From Bolinopsis microptera (Eukaryota; Ctenophora; Tentaculata; Lobata; Bolinopsidae): a stretch of DNA of 64,000 nt. The notes under the pieces were generated by a model. The model was given only the letters and a program-made list of their open reading frames with translations. It was not told where the DNA came from and searched no databases. Shown in pieces: positions 23,701 to 33,208 of the stretch. The stretch is from the NCBI RefSeq assembly GCF_026151205.1, contig NC_087084.1, positions 5,139,538 to 5,203,537 on the forward strand. Direction: 5' to 3'. The position numbers were made by a program, and so were the translations under genes. The stretch's first letter is position 1, and each line of letters opens with the position of its first letter.

Positions 23701-24551
23701 TAGCCATAAAGGACACCTATTAGGACTAAAAAACGTCAAAAATCCTTTGTAAGTTTTGTGTATTTTTCAGACGGATTTCTCTGTACTAGATGTAATTTCG
23801 ACTTTAAATCAAGCCAAAGCACACCCCCCCCCCCCCCACCCTTAAGTTATTCCAATCATTTTGAACCAATAAAAAAATTTTAAATTTTTGCTAATTAGCT
23901 AATTGATAATTATTCAATTAATTGATTATCTGAGGTAAACATTTTCTCTACAAAAGTTTTCCTTCCTGATAATATGAACACCCTCGATTAATTCGCAACT
24001 TTCTACGATGTTCACAACTAAAGATATTTGACAAACAAGAAAGGTGGTAAAAAGTGGTGAAGTGGCAAAAAGTGGCCTTAAGACACGTGGAAAAGTTTGG
24101 AAAAGTTGGTTAGCCATAAAGGACACCTATTAGGACTAAAAAACGTCAAAAATCCTTTGTAAGTTTTGTGTATTTTTCAGACGGATTTCACTGTACTAGA
24201 TGTAATTTCGACTTTAATTCTAGCCAAAGACACCTATTAGGACTAAAAAACGTCAAAAATCCTTTGTAAGTTTTGTGTATTTTTCAGACGGATTTCACTG
24301 TACTAGATGTAATTTCGACTTTAATTCTAGCCAAAGCACCCCCCCCCCCCCCCTCCCCCCCCCCCCCCCCCCCCCCCCCCGAGTCCCAACCTTACCTTCA
24401 ATTGTGTAGATATTCTGTCGGCCACCTCGTCCGTAAAGTCCTGTAAGAACTGTTTGGAAACCTTGCCCATAACTCCCTTGTCGAAAGGTGACACCAAGGC
24501 GGTACTACAAGTGGTAGCTACTGCCGTCATCAACATCAGCTGTATGATCAT
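11704..24551 (-). CDS. BPI/LBP-family secreted protein, N-terminal barrel, two exons (copy A)
   Basis: BPI/LBP proteins bind lipopolysaccharide and other lipids outside the cell. Exon 1 is 24551-24396 and exon 2 is 12513-11704. Both splice ends are phase 0 (donor TTGAAG|GTAAGG, acceptor CCCCACCAG). The product is 321 residues. It starts with a signal peptide (IIQLMLMTAVATTCSTA), then a BPI-like first helix (VSPFDKGVMGKVSKQFLQDF), the N-terminal barrel with repeated beta strands (HSFKYWGVRVTTLTLNPSI, ISGSWYAWL) and the helix FEKDLKRDLERSIREKVNE. A proline-rich stretch is followed by ARKKRQARDW at about 279-288, a furin-type site, and the frame stops 38 residues after RKKR. Full-length family members have a second barrel (about 450-480 residues), so this copy is either single-domain or truncated. 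Its 11.9 kb intron is nearly all repeats. Confidence 0.8.
12600..13068 (-). repeat. Inverted stray copy of the 19-24 kb array unit
   Basis: This contains, as the reverse complement, the same text as the tandem units further right: AAAGCTTACAAAGGATTTTT, TCCTTTATGGCTGACCAACT, GCCACTTTTTGCCACTTTAC and CTTGTTTGTCAAATATCTTT. It then runs into an unrelated stretch containing TAGCTTAAAACACGGAG, which is repeated at about 14046. It lies just inside the BPI intron next to exon 2. Confidence 0.75.
13069..13300. repeat. Direct repeat, first copy (second at about 15120-15348)
   Basis: Both copies share GGAGTTCAGTAAAT, GGGCTGAAACTGAAAAACG, TTATCGATTTTCACAGAAAC and GAAGATCGAACTGATAGCC in the same order over about 230 bp. 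They split apart after GTAATAAATA. Here the next sequence is CTTCTTCGGGCTG (13301-13441), a piece also found in the arms of the 15351-18678 element. In the second copy that element's end follows. Confidence 0.85.
13542..13916. mobile_element. MULE-like MITE with internal telomere-type repeats
   Basis: The ends GCTCCTACTAAATCGCTCGC and GCTCTTACTAATTCGCTCGC (right end, reverse complement) form TIRs of about 27 bp. They are flanked by a perfect 9 bp direct repeat, GTTCGTATT, at 13533-13541 and 13917-13925. A 9 bp duplication suits Mutator-like elements. The host sequence is a copy of the 19-24 kb array unit, whose uninterrupted versions read straight across this site, confirming the insertion. 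Inside, about 13745-13830 has several GGTTAGGGTTAGGG-type runs. There is no coding capacity. Confidence 0.85.
13926..14936. other. Array-unit remnant then unassigned AT-rich DNA
   Basis: To about 14060 this continues the interrupted inverted array-unit copy (AGCTAATTAGCAAAAAT, then CATT/AATG of CCAATCATTTTGA reversed). Around 14150-14200 it holds AGTCACTATTGTGACTT, related to the dispersed repeat end near 14925 and 63525. I see nothing coding. Confidence 0.5.
14937..15075. repeat. Dispersed repeat, also inverted at about 63400-63530
   Basis: About 130 bp containing GTGAAGGGCCTGAACGGAAC, ACTGCCGTACAGCAAGGACA and TTCTCCAAGGATGGGCACAT reappear as the reverse complement at the right end of the window with few changes. 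A looser relative with GCCGTGTAGCAGGGGAC is near 29490-29600. Probably a tail of a dispersed element. Confidence 0.85.
15602..16247. mobile_element. 646 bp insertion with 5 bp target duplication
   Basis: TACCT occurs directly on both sides (15597-15601 and 16248-16252). Removing the segment restores the continuous arm sequence seen uninterrupted at about 13362-13395 (reversed). It has no obvious TIRs and no long open frame. A 5 bp duplication suits a solo LTR, but the ends are not TG...CA, so its class is open. Confidence 0.6.
16577..18029 (+). CDS. Non-LTR (LINE) reverse transcriptase, 5'-truncated
   Basis: The frame is open from about 16577 to TGA at 18027-18029, roughly 480 residues. Reverse transcriptase blocks appear in order: YVSPLFKKG...NYRPVTL, KQHGFRANRSC, YLDYAKAFDKVD, GVPQGSVLGPLLFILFIND and VSFFADDTRV. 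The catalytic pair D-D is present in FADD, where Tyr is more usual at the first position. The thumb and C-terminal part follows (LGVLVSSDLSW, WSRSNNMKLHEQKFE), ending in RSFAVQGPKLWNKVPHTVK. The APE endonuclease and any first ORF are missing, the normal outcome of 5'-truncated LINE insertion. No internal stop or frameshift is seen, so it is fairly young. It resembles the jockey/CR1-type group; I cannot place it more exactly. Confidence 0.93.
18679..19262. other. No feature recognised
   Basis: Non-coding stretch between the long-TIR element and the tandem array. It contains CCCATATTTGG twice (about 18806 and 18966) and no open frame worth naming. Confidence 0.4.
19263..24345 (+). repeat. Tandem array of ~350-410 bp units, nine copies plus a partial
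   Basis: Each unit runs CCAATCATTTTGAACCAATA, GCTAATTAGCTAATTGATAA, CCTGATAATATGAACACCCT, GATATTTGACAAACAAGAAA, AGTGGCCTTAAGACACGTGG, GACGGATTTCTCTGTACTAG, and closes with a C run of about 10-17 before GCCCTTAAGCTATT. Copies start their GAACACCCTCGATTAATTCG segment near 19335, 19688, 21736, 22091, 22441, 22844, 23205, 23565 and 23975. Two length classes differ by a ~50 bp segment containing AGTTGGTCAGCCATAAAGGA. The array is split by the element at 19959-21602 and ends in a 42-base C-rich tract. The 60-90 aa minus-strand frames are repeats of this unit, not genes. All lies in the BPI intron. Confidence 0.95.
19959..21602. mobile_element. 1.64 kb TIR element with twelve mirrored CCCCTAAAAYGTCA motifs
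   Basis: The left end reads CGGGTAAACCACCCCTAAAA and the right end inwards CGGGTAAACCGCCCCTAAAA. The TIRs are 27 bp with two mismatches and are flanked by TA on each side (19957-19958 and 21603-21604). The empty site is visible in neighbouring array units (CCCTTAAGCTATT). The motif CCCCTAAAAYGTCA occurs forward at about 19970, 20155, 20311, 20334, 20851 and 20874. It occurs inverted at about 21032, 21054, 21215, 21239, 21562 and 21580. No frame codes for a transposase. Repeated sub-terminal motifs usually bind the transposase. Confidence 0.92.
24339..24380. repeat. C-rich tract (42 bases, one T)
   Basis: This closes the tandem array and abuts the donor side of BPI exon 1 by 15 bases. Such long homopolymers are rarely assembled at their true length. 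Confidence 0.9.
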
Positions 24552-24651
24552 TTCTGCTTCTTTCGGGACTCGTGTTACTTTGAGGAATATCAGCGCTAAT
24601 AAAGGGTATAACGGTAAATACAACGAGGATTGTAATCATGCTTAAAGTATA

Positions 24652-25085
24652 AACTTGGACAGATCATGCGCTGAGTAAATACCAAACAGATTAAATGGTC
24701 GCAGAATACGGATAAGTTTATGACCAATTTAAGTAACTTGGTTCCAAATTTAAAGCTCTGCGAATTTATCAGCAGCAGAAAAATTTATAACATGTCGTTA
24801 ACATGAACTCTAGAATTGAGACTACATAATAATACAACATAAACCATACTTATCCCCGTTTTAACAATTAAAATCACTACAAAGAACTGGGTTTTTATTA
24901 TATATACATAATGAAATTGCACCCCTTACCATAACTTCGACTTTCTTTAAGCAAAATAATCAACTTTTTTCAAGATACATTCCGGAAACTTTAATTGCAT
25001 GAAATTTAAAAGAAATAAACGCTGAAGTTATTTTATTCCAGCTCAAAATCAAAAACCATTAATAATGAATCACCACTTATATTTA
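24652..25085. other. Upstream region of BPI copy A; no gene seen
   Basis: AT-rich sequence 5' of the exon 1 start codon. TATATATA-like text is present near 24899, but no promoter element can be assigned. Confidence 0.35.
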
Positions 25086-28000
25086 AATTCATTCTATTAA
25101 GTAGTACTCAAAAAAAATCATTAGGGTTAATTATGTCCGGATAAAATGTTTAAATTTTGATATCGGGCCCTTTCTGATTTCCAAATTTTATAAGTCCTCA
25201 ACATAATTTTCCATTTTCCCCTTTCTCCCGTTTTCCCACGAAAGGGTTTATGGTAAAAACCCTCAGCAAATAGATGATATAAAACCCCCCTGTAAAATGA
25301 TATCCCGCCCCCCCCCGCATAAAACTCCTCAGGGGTGTTTAGGGGGGATCCCAAATCTTTCAAAACGTCCTTTCCCGCCCCCCCTCGCCAATTTTCCCCC
25401 CCAGCAACCAGTTTTAGGGGACTCTCAAACCCTCCAGTAAACAAGTTATCCTCCCTCCAGTCCCCTTTGTTCCCGGGCATCGTCATTCCCCTCCATCTCC
25501 GGGTCCAATGTAGAAAAAACCCCTTCCAAAATCAAATTGCTGTCACGTTGGGGACTAGCCCATTCCCCTGTCCTTCTTTACCATCCCAATGTTTTTTTAA
25601 CCAATAAAACCCGGGGCTTGAACTCCGTTCTAATCTCCTTTCGGGGGAACACTTCTCAGATTTAGCCGTGCACTGAGGTTAAACCCAAAAACGGAGATAC
25701 CGTTTGTCGGGGGAAAGGGTTACTTCCGGGGGGTTTAGTGCCTGATCTTTAAAGGGGCTTCCTGGTTTAAAAAAAAGCCAGGAAAAAGTCCCTCGTTTTC
25801 AGGGGAACCCCTACACTCCCCCCCCCTTTAACTATACGCGGCCATTGCGCAACACATCGAAAAAAAACGTTTCTATCCCCCTCAGTGCCCCGCCTAAACC
25901 CAAAAAAACTTTAGTAAGTCGAAGGTGAGGTTCTGAAAGCCTCTAGAGATGAGGGCCTTCGTAGGATAAAAAGGAACCCCCCTGTTTAAACCCGGAACCC
26001 CTCCAAAACCAGTCTCTAGCCTGTCTCTTCTTTCTTGCCGGAAACCCCCCCGGGGCAGGGATGTGGATAAAGGGAGGTGTGGGCCCATTTGTGGGTTTTT
26101 TGGGGACTCCTTTTCCCCTTTTTATAACTGGGGGGTGTAGAGATAACAGCACAGCTTGGTCCCCCGTTATTACGAAAGGGGTTTAAAATCCACTTTTAGG
26201 GTTTTCCTTTCCGATTGGGAAAAGGCATCGAAAAGTCCTGGTTTTAAAAATTGCATTTTTCGAAAGTTTTGCTGCAGCTTTACCCACCCACCCAATTATT
26301 TTTATTCCCCCGGGAAAAAACTCTCCAAACTCTCTTCAGGGTCCTTTTCAAAGAAACCACAAAAATGAATTTAAAAAAGCCCGGGGTACCAGGAAACCAA
26401 AAGTTTTAAAGTTTGAGAATCCCATTACTCGCCCCCCGAAACCCCAGTCCCTGTGAGAAACCCCAAATTTTCCGTTCGACTTTAAACCCCCCGATTGAAA
26501 CCCTTCTGAATACAAACCCATTTGAAACTAACTTTGGGAACCCCCCCCACCAAAAGTCATGGAGTACCAAACCCGGACCTCTTTTTTAACTCCAGCTCCC
26601 TGAGGCTCCATATTGTCCCTCGCATAAATCGCGTTTCCAAAACAAGGGTTTACCCGTTTTCCCCGGGGGGTTAAAGGAGGGGGTTTTAGGGGGGAGGGTG
26701 GTTTCTCTCACTCCCCATACTTGAACGGGAAAGGGGCCCTTTCCCTTTTCACTTCCCGAATGATTTTCCCTGGGGGGGTTAAAAAAATTTAAAAATTAAA
26801 CCCCCATTGCAAGGCAAATTTTGATCACAAAATTTTTTCCCAAGACCCGGGTTTTAAAATTTGAAAAATATTTCGAATTATCGATTAGTAAAAGAGAAAT
26901 CCGTCTGAAAAAACGATCGCCCCACCACAAAGCAAAAAAAAGGATTTTTGACGTTTTTTTTAAATCGTTAAAAAGGTTTTCCTTTATGGTGACCAACTTT
27001 TTTTCCCAAAATTTTCACGTTTTTTTAAAGGGCCCCTTTTTTGCCACCCTTTTCCCCTTTTCCACCTTTCAATTGTTTGTCAAATAACTTTAGTTTTCGA
27101 ACATCGAAATTTTGGCACGTTCCCTGAGGGGCTACCCACTTTGGGGGGTTGGGGATGCAAGACAATTTTTGGCCTGGTAGCACTCAGCTCGGGAAACCCC
27201 AACCCAAGTAACCCCCGTAAAGTAAGTAAAGCTTAAAAAAACGGGGAAAAGTAGTTTTTTTTGAAAAAAGTTTTCAAAAATTTGGGATAAAACCTTGGAA
27301 AAAAAATTTCTTTTAAAAAAAAATCCCTGAATTTTTTTTTTTTAAAAAACTAAAAATTTTACCAATAATTTTTGGTTTGGGGTTTTTAGTAAAATCTGGG
27401 GGGGATTTTTTTAATCAGGGGGAATTACTAAATCGGGAAAAAAAATTTAAAAAAAGGGGTTTTTAAAAAAGAAAAACGTTTAACCACAGGAAAAATTAAA
27501 TTTTTTTTAAAAATTTAATTAAAATTTTTTCAGTTTTTTCTTCCTTATCGATTTTTACAGGGGAAAAAAATGCACCAAAGGGGCCCCCCCCCTTGAAGAT
27601 CGAAAAAGATAGCCGCTTCTGTTTTCGAAAATTGCATAAATTGTAAAAAATATTTCCCCGCCTTCTCGGGCTGAAAGGGCCATTGAGGCCAAGTAAAAGT
27701 TTTTCCTGATTTAAAATTACCCGGGGGTCTATCGGGAAGGGTTTTTTAAAAAGGGTTTTCATTTTACCGCATTAAGGGCCTTTTTTAAAAACAAAAATTA
27801 TTGGGGTTCTTTTTTTTTTTGCACTTTTACCCCCCTTTTTTTTCCACCTTTTTGTTTGTCCAAATATCTTTTTTTTTGAAAATCAAGGGAAAGTTGCAGA
27901 TTAATCGAGGGTGTTTTGTATTTCGCTCCTACTAAATCGCTCGCCCAAATTTTTTTAAGAAAATTCTTGTGAAAAGGGGGCCTTTTGGGGGATGAAAAAA

Positions 28001-28671
28001 TGGGGTCGGAATGGGGTTTTTAAATTTTTTTTGGGACGGGTGATTGACTCACCCCCCTTGACGTAGGTTTTAAAAATGCTTTTCCCGGGGGGAGTTTTAG
28101 GGCCAAAAAACCCCATTTTTGGTTTTTCGTGAAAAGGGGGGGTAAAAATACGAATTTTTGATTGTTTTGGGCTCGGGGTTTTTTGGGGGTTTGGGTTGTG
28201 GGGGAAAGGGGGTTTTGGTTTTGGGTTTTTGGGGTTTTTTTGGTTTTGGGGTTGGGGGATAAAGGGTTTTGTAAAAAACGTTTTTTTTTACGGCTGGCCC
28301 AATTTACCTTTAAAAACCAAAGTTTTAAGTGAAAATTTTTGGGCGGGGTTTAAGATTTTTTTGTTTTTCAGGGGAAAAAAAAAAAAAAATTTTGTAGGGG
28401 CTTTTTTTTTACCTAGTAATTTTTAAATTAATTGGAAAAATTTTCAATTAGCTAATTAGCAAAAATAAAAAAAATTTTTTTTTTTGGCTTTTAAAAAAAT
28501 TTTGGAATAGCTTAAAAAAAAACCGGAGAAAAAAAAAGTTTTTTAGGGGAAAAAAAAATTTTCCCCCAAAAATTATAAATTTTCAAAAAAAAGTGGAGGG
28601 GAAAAAAAATGCTTTTAAAAAAAAAAACTTCGTTGTTTTTTTTTTTCAAAGAATTTTCTAAAAAAACACCT
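25086..28671 (-). pseudogene. Second BPI-like copy (B) in very low-quality sequence
   Basis: About 25905-28671 follows 11704-14178 step by step: BPI exon 2, the inverted array unit, the 13069-13300 repeat and the MULE-like MITE with its telomere-type runs. It is swollen by lengthened homopolymers and lone bases changed to their neighbours (GGTTAGGG becomes GGTTTTGGG). Exon landmarks such as ARKKRQARDW (about 26015-26045) and the start of the barrel still show. Before 25905 the text is equally noisy but has no clean partner in the window. Reversed, about 25655-25712 can read GISVFGFNLSARLNLRS, which would suit the second BPI barrel. The pattern is that of uncorrected read ends at a contig edge, not of evolution. 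Frame breaks here should not be taken as pseudogene evidence. Confidence 0.75.
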
Positions 28672-28771
28672 NNNNNNNNNNNNNNNNNNNNNNNNNNNNN
28701 NNNNNNNNNNNNNNNNNNNNNNNNNNNNNNNNNNNNNNNNNNNNNNNNNNNNNNNNNNNNNNNNNNNNNNN
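28672..28771. other. Assembly gap of exactly 100 N
   Basis: A run of 100 Ns is the usual placeholder for a gap of unknown size. The 5' exon of BPI copy B would be expected in or beyond it. Confidence 0.99.
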
Positions 28772-29286
28772 CCCTAGAAATCGGGGCTTTTTGGGGCCTT
28801 TTGACTTTGACCACTAAATACACTCAAATAAACATAAAAGTACTCTGCAAGTAGTCAGATAATATCATTAAAGCACTTAGCATATATCAAACTTGATGAA
28901 ATTGAAGTTAATTCTAGGGCCCCAAAAGGCCCTAAACATATCGAAAATCCAAAAAGGGCCCTAGAAATCGGGGCCTTTTGGGGCGTTGGCCCCCCCCCCC
29001 CCCCCCCCCCCCCCCAATATAACATAATTAAATTTTAGATTGTGAAATATGTATAACGTACTTATATGTAACGTAATTATGTAGTTAACGTACTTATCAC
29101 TTATGTAACGTACTTATTTTTAAGTTGCATTAACCTGTGATATCGTCACGGAAATTAATTGAGCTACTATACATCTTCCAGCGTCAATGAGTAACTCTCG
29201 GCCACCTACATTCACAACCTCACTTTTAACAGGTCAATTTTAACCAATTAATTAATTGCCAAATAATTAACAACCCCCCATCTCAG
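28772..29286. repeat. Short repeats beside the gap and a poly-C tract
   Basis: CCCTAGAAATCGGGGC followed by TTTTGGGGC occurs at 28772 and again at about 28959, with an inverted partner near 28915 (GGGCCCCAAAAGGCCC). A C run spans 28990-29015. At 29050-29120 the phrase ACGTACTTAT recurs three times. No coding sequence is seen. Confidence 0.6.
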
Positions 29287-32200
29287 AGACAAATACCATA
29301 ACCCTGGGGGTTACACCATCTTTCACTTCAAAGTGCCCAAGAAGAACGGACCGGTAGTTTCACCTCCGCTTACTGCTCTGAAAAAGACGTACCAGTCCAG
29401 TGACAATAAGATGTCACAGAAAACTGAGAAGGTTAGTTTTCGAGTTTCGCACAACACAATCATGCTTATGAGTATTGCTGAAAGCACAGTGTAAGGCCTA
29501 CACGGACCGCCTCTAACTAGCCAATCCCTGTTTACATGCCGTGTAGCAGGGGACTAGAAAGAGCTAAACTAGTAAGCGGGGCATAGCCAATACACTATAC
29601 TTTATATTTCTAAATTAAGAGTGACTGTCGACCACAATCGTTTAATTCCAAATATTGATAATTTATTTGATTCAAAATGTTAACCCACATCTCTTCCCAG
29701 ATCCCCATCACCACATCTTTACAACTGTCAACCTGGCAACAAAAATCGTTCGAGAACCATCTCTCCCGGGGTCTCTCCCGCCACTTGACCCACGGCAGCG
29801 GCCACATGACTCCCTCGCGTAACGTGATGTCATCACAACCTCACGTGACGTCACCAGTTCTGACGTCACGTGGGTTCCATCACGCGGGGTGCGGAAAATG
29901 CAGAAAGAGGAAACACAGTGGGAACTGTGATAGTAAGGACTGTGCGGGAGTCTCTGGTTAGTTTAACTCTATTATTTTTATTATTGCTTTTTTTACTCTA
30001 TAACTCTATTATTTTGTTAAACTGTTCTCTCTGACTTAATTAAAGGAGCAAAAGTTTTGCTCAACCAAGGAATGAGCTATTTTAATCCCACTCTAGTCGA
30101 CCAAGGAATGAGCTATTTTAATCCCACTCTAGTCGATGATTTAATTTTACGCTAAAGTACTCAACTACAGTCAATCTCCCGGACGATAACACTCGCCATA
30201 AAAATGTAAGTTTGGAAACTTTTCCATTTGTTATAATCTGCGAACCTCTCTTTTTTTTTCTTTTAATTTCTTTTTTTCTCAGGTATAACGAGTTACCCAC
30301 AAACGTTACCTCTCAACTTCTCGTCACCCTTGGTCAGCTCCAACTTTAACTGTACTGATATTCTGAAGAAAATAATCCATTCCCCGGAGACTATATGCAA
30401 ACCTTCGGTAAGTTTCCCTCCCGTTTTATGCTTTGATAAAAAATCAAGCGAATAATTTCTGACAACTTCACTATTAGGGTGTCCAATTATTCAATTAGTA
30501 AGTTAATGATCTAGTCAATAAGTTATTCTGAATCTGATTAATAAGTTAATCATGTAACAACATACTGCCAGATATCGGTAACAGTAGAAGACAAGGAGGC
30601 TAAGATTGACGTTATGAGTATCGATGTGACTCCCTCAACCTCCCTAACTCCATCCCCCTCTTCGTCCCACTATTCCGATGTCAGGTAACTTGCTCACTGG
30701 TCATGTGATTGGCTGCAGGTCACGTGATTAAAGTCATGTTAGAGCGCGCGAGTTTTAATAATTGTGGTAATTTGGGGGAGGGGCTAATTTTTCTAAATGA
30801 CAACATAGCGACAATTACAATCTGTTGTCGATGAAATTGGCAGCGCACTAACGCGGATCAATTAGTAGTTGCATTTTAATGAAAGAAACGAGTTGATAAA
30901 ATTACTATTAAAATAAAAGTTTGACATTAACATGCTATGAACTAAGATCGTATTATTTTACTTGGTTCAAGACTAAAATGGTCCCAAACATAACGCCCTT
31001 CCGAATCTACAGACAGCAGGTTACTCCTAAGTTATAGTTCACCCTCTTGTAAAAGAGGTTTGTATGATGCTTCATCGGATTTAATAATCTTCCAGCCAAT
31101 GACCATCCCAAATATGAGCAGACATGGCAGAGTAGCAATGATTATAATACCGATCAGCTCCACATCACCATATCCTGATTGTTCTGCACCCTTGCTATTG
31201 TCAGTTATATTCTCCCCATTCTCCCGCTCGATTGTATTTGATTGTGATAATTTTTTAGAATTTTCCAGAATTCTTCCTTTTATCTCCCTAGAGATTCCGT
31301 GATATCGCATTTTATGTTCGTCTTTTAATGGTTTGACCTCTGATGTCAGCAATTTCCCGACGTTGCCTTTGGGCCAATATTGACAAACAATGAAAACACC
31401 TTCCTCTCCAGTTCCCGGAGCTCGACCGCATCGCAATTCCTTTGTGTCTTTCCAAATAAGTTGAGTAACGTGTCCTATGTTTTTTCTCTTGTTACGTTTG
31501 CCCTCGTCTTTAAAACTGTACTGAAGAATTTCGTCGTACCATTTATTGATGCCGCTCAAATAGTCTTCTACTGGATTTAAAACTTCGGCATTCCAAGCTA
31601 TGTTCTCTCCGAGTAGGGATTGTCCGCCAGAATGTCCTACATTCTTAGGACCACGTGGCAACAGGTATTCGCTCCATTCCTGGGGAAAGAAATTGTGGGT
31701 CGAGTCTGACACACCGTAACAAATGTCTGGTGTGTCTTGGTGTAGTCGTCTCAATTCATTGTGATAATCCAGGATTGCCTGCTCGGTGATCGACAGTTTT
31801 TCTAGACATTCTGCAGCAATAAAATCGATCAATGCTAAAAACGTTGGGATCAAAATCAACTTCATTTTGATCTTAAATAAAAATAAATTCGTAACAGTAT
31901 GACTGCGTTTTATGGAACTGCAAAATTTATTATCTCGCCTGCTCCTTCATAAACGCAATTCAAACATATCCATTCAATATGAATCACCGAACAGAGGTAT
32001 TGGATGCTCTATCTTATTTCAGGAAAATTCTCGCAGTACATGCTAGCACGTGTTACGAAAAGGGGGGGGGGGGGGGGGGGGGGGGGGGATCATGAGTATT
32101 TTTGAGAGTCTCGACGAAAATGTCCAAATTCTCATTCTAAAAAATTGATTTTGAGTATTTTTACGTCTTTCATTGTGGTGTCAATTTAGATTAGCTGAAA

Positions 32201-32562
32201 GTCTCATCTCAATTGGACCACATTGCACTGATATGAATAATGGTTCCGGTTTGGTATATCACTATTTTTGAGTATTCCCGGCGAAAATGGTCAAATTCTC
32301 AGACTCAAAAATTCTCAAAATTACTATGAACATTTTCAATTACGAATCTTTATTTCAAACGATGTTAGATCAAAATGAACAAAATGAACTATAACCATTT
32401 ATACAATCTTTTATTTTCAGTCCATGTTCATCGAAATCAAGAGATCGACAGACTTTGGACACAAATCTGATTATAGATCAGCTCCTGACGGAAGATATGA
32501 CGGCGGCTCTGGCTCAGATTGGTTTAGAAATGGTTTATTCTCACTTCATTCAGCCGCCTTAG
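29287..32562 (+). CDS. Unrecognised multi-exon protein, C-terminal part
   Basis: Five exons join with matching phases: 29287-29431, 29701-29956, 30283-30407, 30572-30684 and 32421-32562 (TAG). Acceptors are strong pyrimidine-AG and donors are GTTAGT, GTTAGT, GTAAGT and GTAACT. They give about 260 residues; the 5' end is unknown. Exon 2 has a cysteine group CGKCRKRKHSGNCDSKDC, a possible small zinc-binding knuckle loosely like the second half of a CXXC finger. Exon 4 is Ser/Thr/Pro-rich and acidic. The last exon ends in a helix-like stretch (DTNLIIDQLLTEDMTAALAQ). These suggest a nuclear regulatory protein, but I do not recognise the family. Intron 30685-32420 contains the CAP gene on the other strand. 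Base composition of the exons is clearly richer in C and G than the flanks. Confidence 0.6.
31032..31865 (-). CDS. Membrane-anchored CAP/SCP (CRISP-type) protein
   Basis: CAP proteins are secreted or tethered extracellular proteins with roles in reproduction, venom, defence and sterol binding. The frame is one uninterrupted exon of 277 residues, start ATG 31865-31863. It has a signal peptide (residues 1-18) and the CAP domain from about 25 to 170. The four conserved polar residues are all present: His78 (VGHS), Glu87 (GENIAW), Glu112 (KWYDE) and His132 (GHVTQLIWK). The second CAP signature CQYWPKGN is at 161-168. Cysteines at 20, 49, 146 and 161 could pair. Unlike most CRISPs there is no cysteine-rich tail. 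A polar linker leads to one membrane helix at about 237-259 and a short cytoplasmic end. The gene lies antisense within an intron of the 29287-32562 gene. Confidence 0.93.
   Translation of the reverse strand: MKLILIPTFLALIDFIAAECLEKLSITEQAILDYHNELRRLHQDTPDICYGVSDSTHNFFPQEWSEYLLPRGPKNVGHSGGQSLLGENIAWNAEVLNPVEDYLSGINKWYDEILQYSFKDEGKRNKRKNIGHVTQLIWKDTKELRCGRAPGTGEEGVFIVCQYWPKGNVGKLLTSEVKPLKDEHKMRYHGISREIKGRILENSKKLSQSNTIERENGENITDNSKGAEQSGYGDVELIGIIIIATLPCLLIFGMVIGWKIIKSDEASYKPLLQEGEL
32062..32088. repeat. Poly-G tract of 27
   Basis: An uninterrupted G run 5' of the CAP gene. True length is uncertain, as for the C runs elsewhere in the window. Confidence 0.95.
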
Positions 32563-32737
32563 ACTACATGCAATAGCAGATGCAATGCTTTAAAGTTATT
32601 AACTTATTTTCAAATGTTTCAATTCTGAGTTGGTTTGGCGTTTTATCAAATTTTGAAAGTGTGAAGTCTCTAAACAGCTGCATTCTTGGTAATCGAATAT
32701 GGATTAGAATTTTATTGCACACCGGACTTCTTATTTA

Positions 32738-32804
32738 ATGATGTCAATCGAAGGTGGTTTTCATCCGATTTTTGATTCTACTATAGCAGCACAAACGGTT
32801 GCAG
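32738..32804 (+). CDS. Possible short 5' coding exon
   Basis: ATGATG opens a frame of 22 codons (MMSIEGGFHPIFDSTIAAQT...) ending at a strong donor, GCAG|GTAAGA. No partner exon is certain. The nearest acceptor with the right phase (TCCTTACAG at about 41589) gives only a few codons before a stop and lies beyond element A. It may be chance. Confidence 0.2.
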
Positions 32805-33137
32805 GTAAGATACAAATAATAATTTAATAAACTTGGGTATCTCAATTAAAAGTTGATACTTGGCAATTAATATGATTATTTTAAAAGATTGACCAATTGA
32901 AATTGGGCACTTACGGGAATTATCGATGTCAGAGATTAAAGAATTTAATTCAGGCAGTTTCCTTATGCCGTAACTTATTTTAATTTATGGCATATGCTGT
33001 CAATTTTCTGATGATTCAGTACTAAAATATCCAAATTTTACACAACTTTGATAAGTACTCTATTGGCTTTGATAAGTGTTCTATTATATTATTATGAATT
33101 AAGTAATGCCATTTTGAGGCGAATTCTTGTTACTGCT

Positions 33138-33208
33138 GCCTTGGTAACTGTTATCACGCCAAATTATAAAACTGTCAATGTAGCCGTGGCAGAAACAGTT
33201 ACCAAGGC
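33138..33208. repeat. Short hairpin, 15 bp perfect arms
   Basis: GCCTTGGTAACTGTT at 33138-33152 pairs with AACAGTTACCAAGGC at 33194-33208 around a 41-base loop. Possibly a tiny foldback remnant. No target duplication is evident. Confidence 0.6.

Noticed and set aside
19307-24126. Many near-identical 60-93 aa minus-strand frames suggesting a gene family
   Set aside because: They are the same frame of each tandem unit; the C runs and variable lengths fit repeat DNA, not genes.
19263-24345. CRISPR-like direct repeat array
   Set aside because: Units are ~350-410 bp and contiguous with no spacers, in an animal genome.
25127-28823. Numerous medium frames on both strands
   Set aside because: The underlying sequence is error-ridden and partly Ns; frames there mean nothing.
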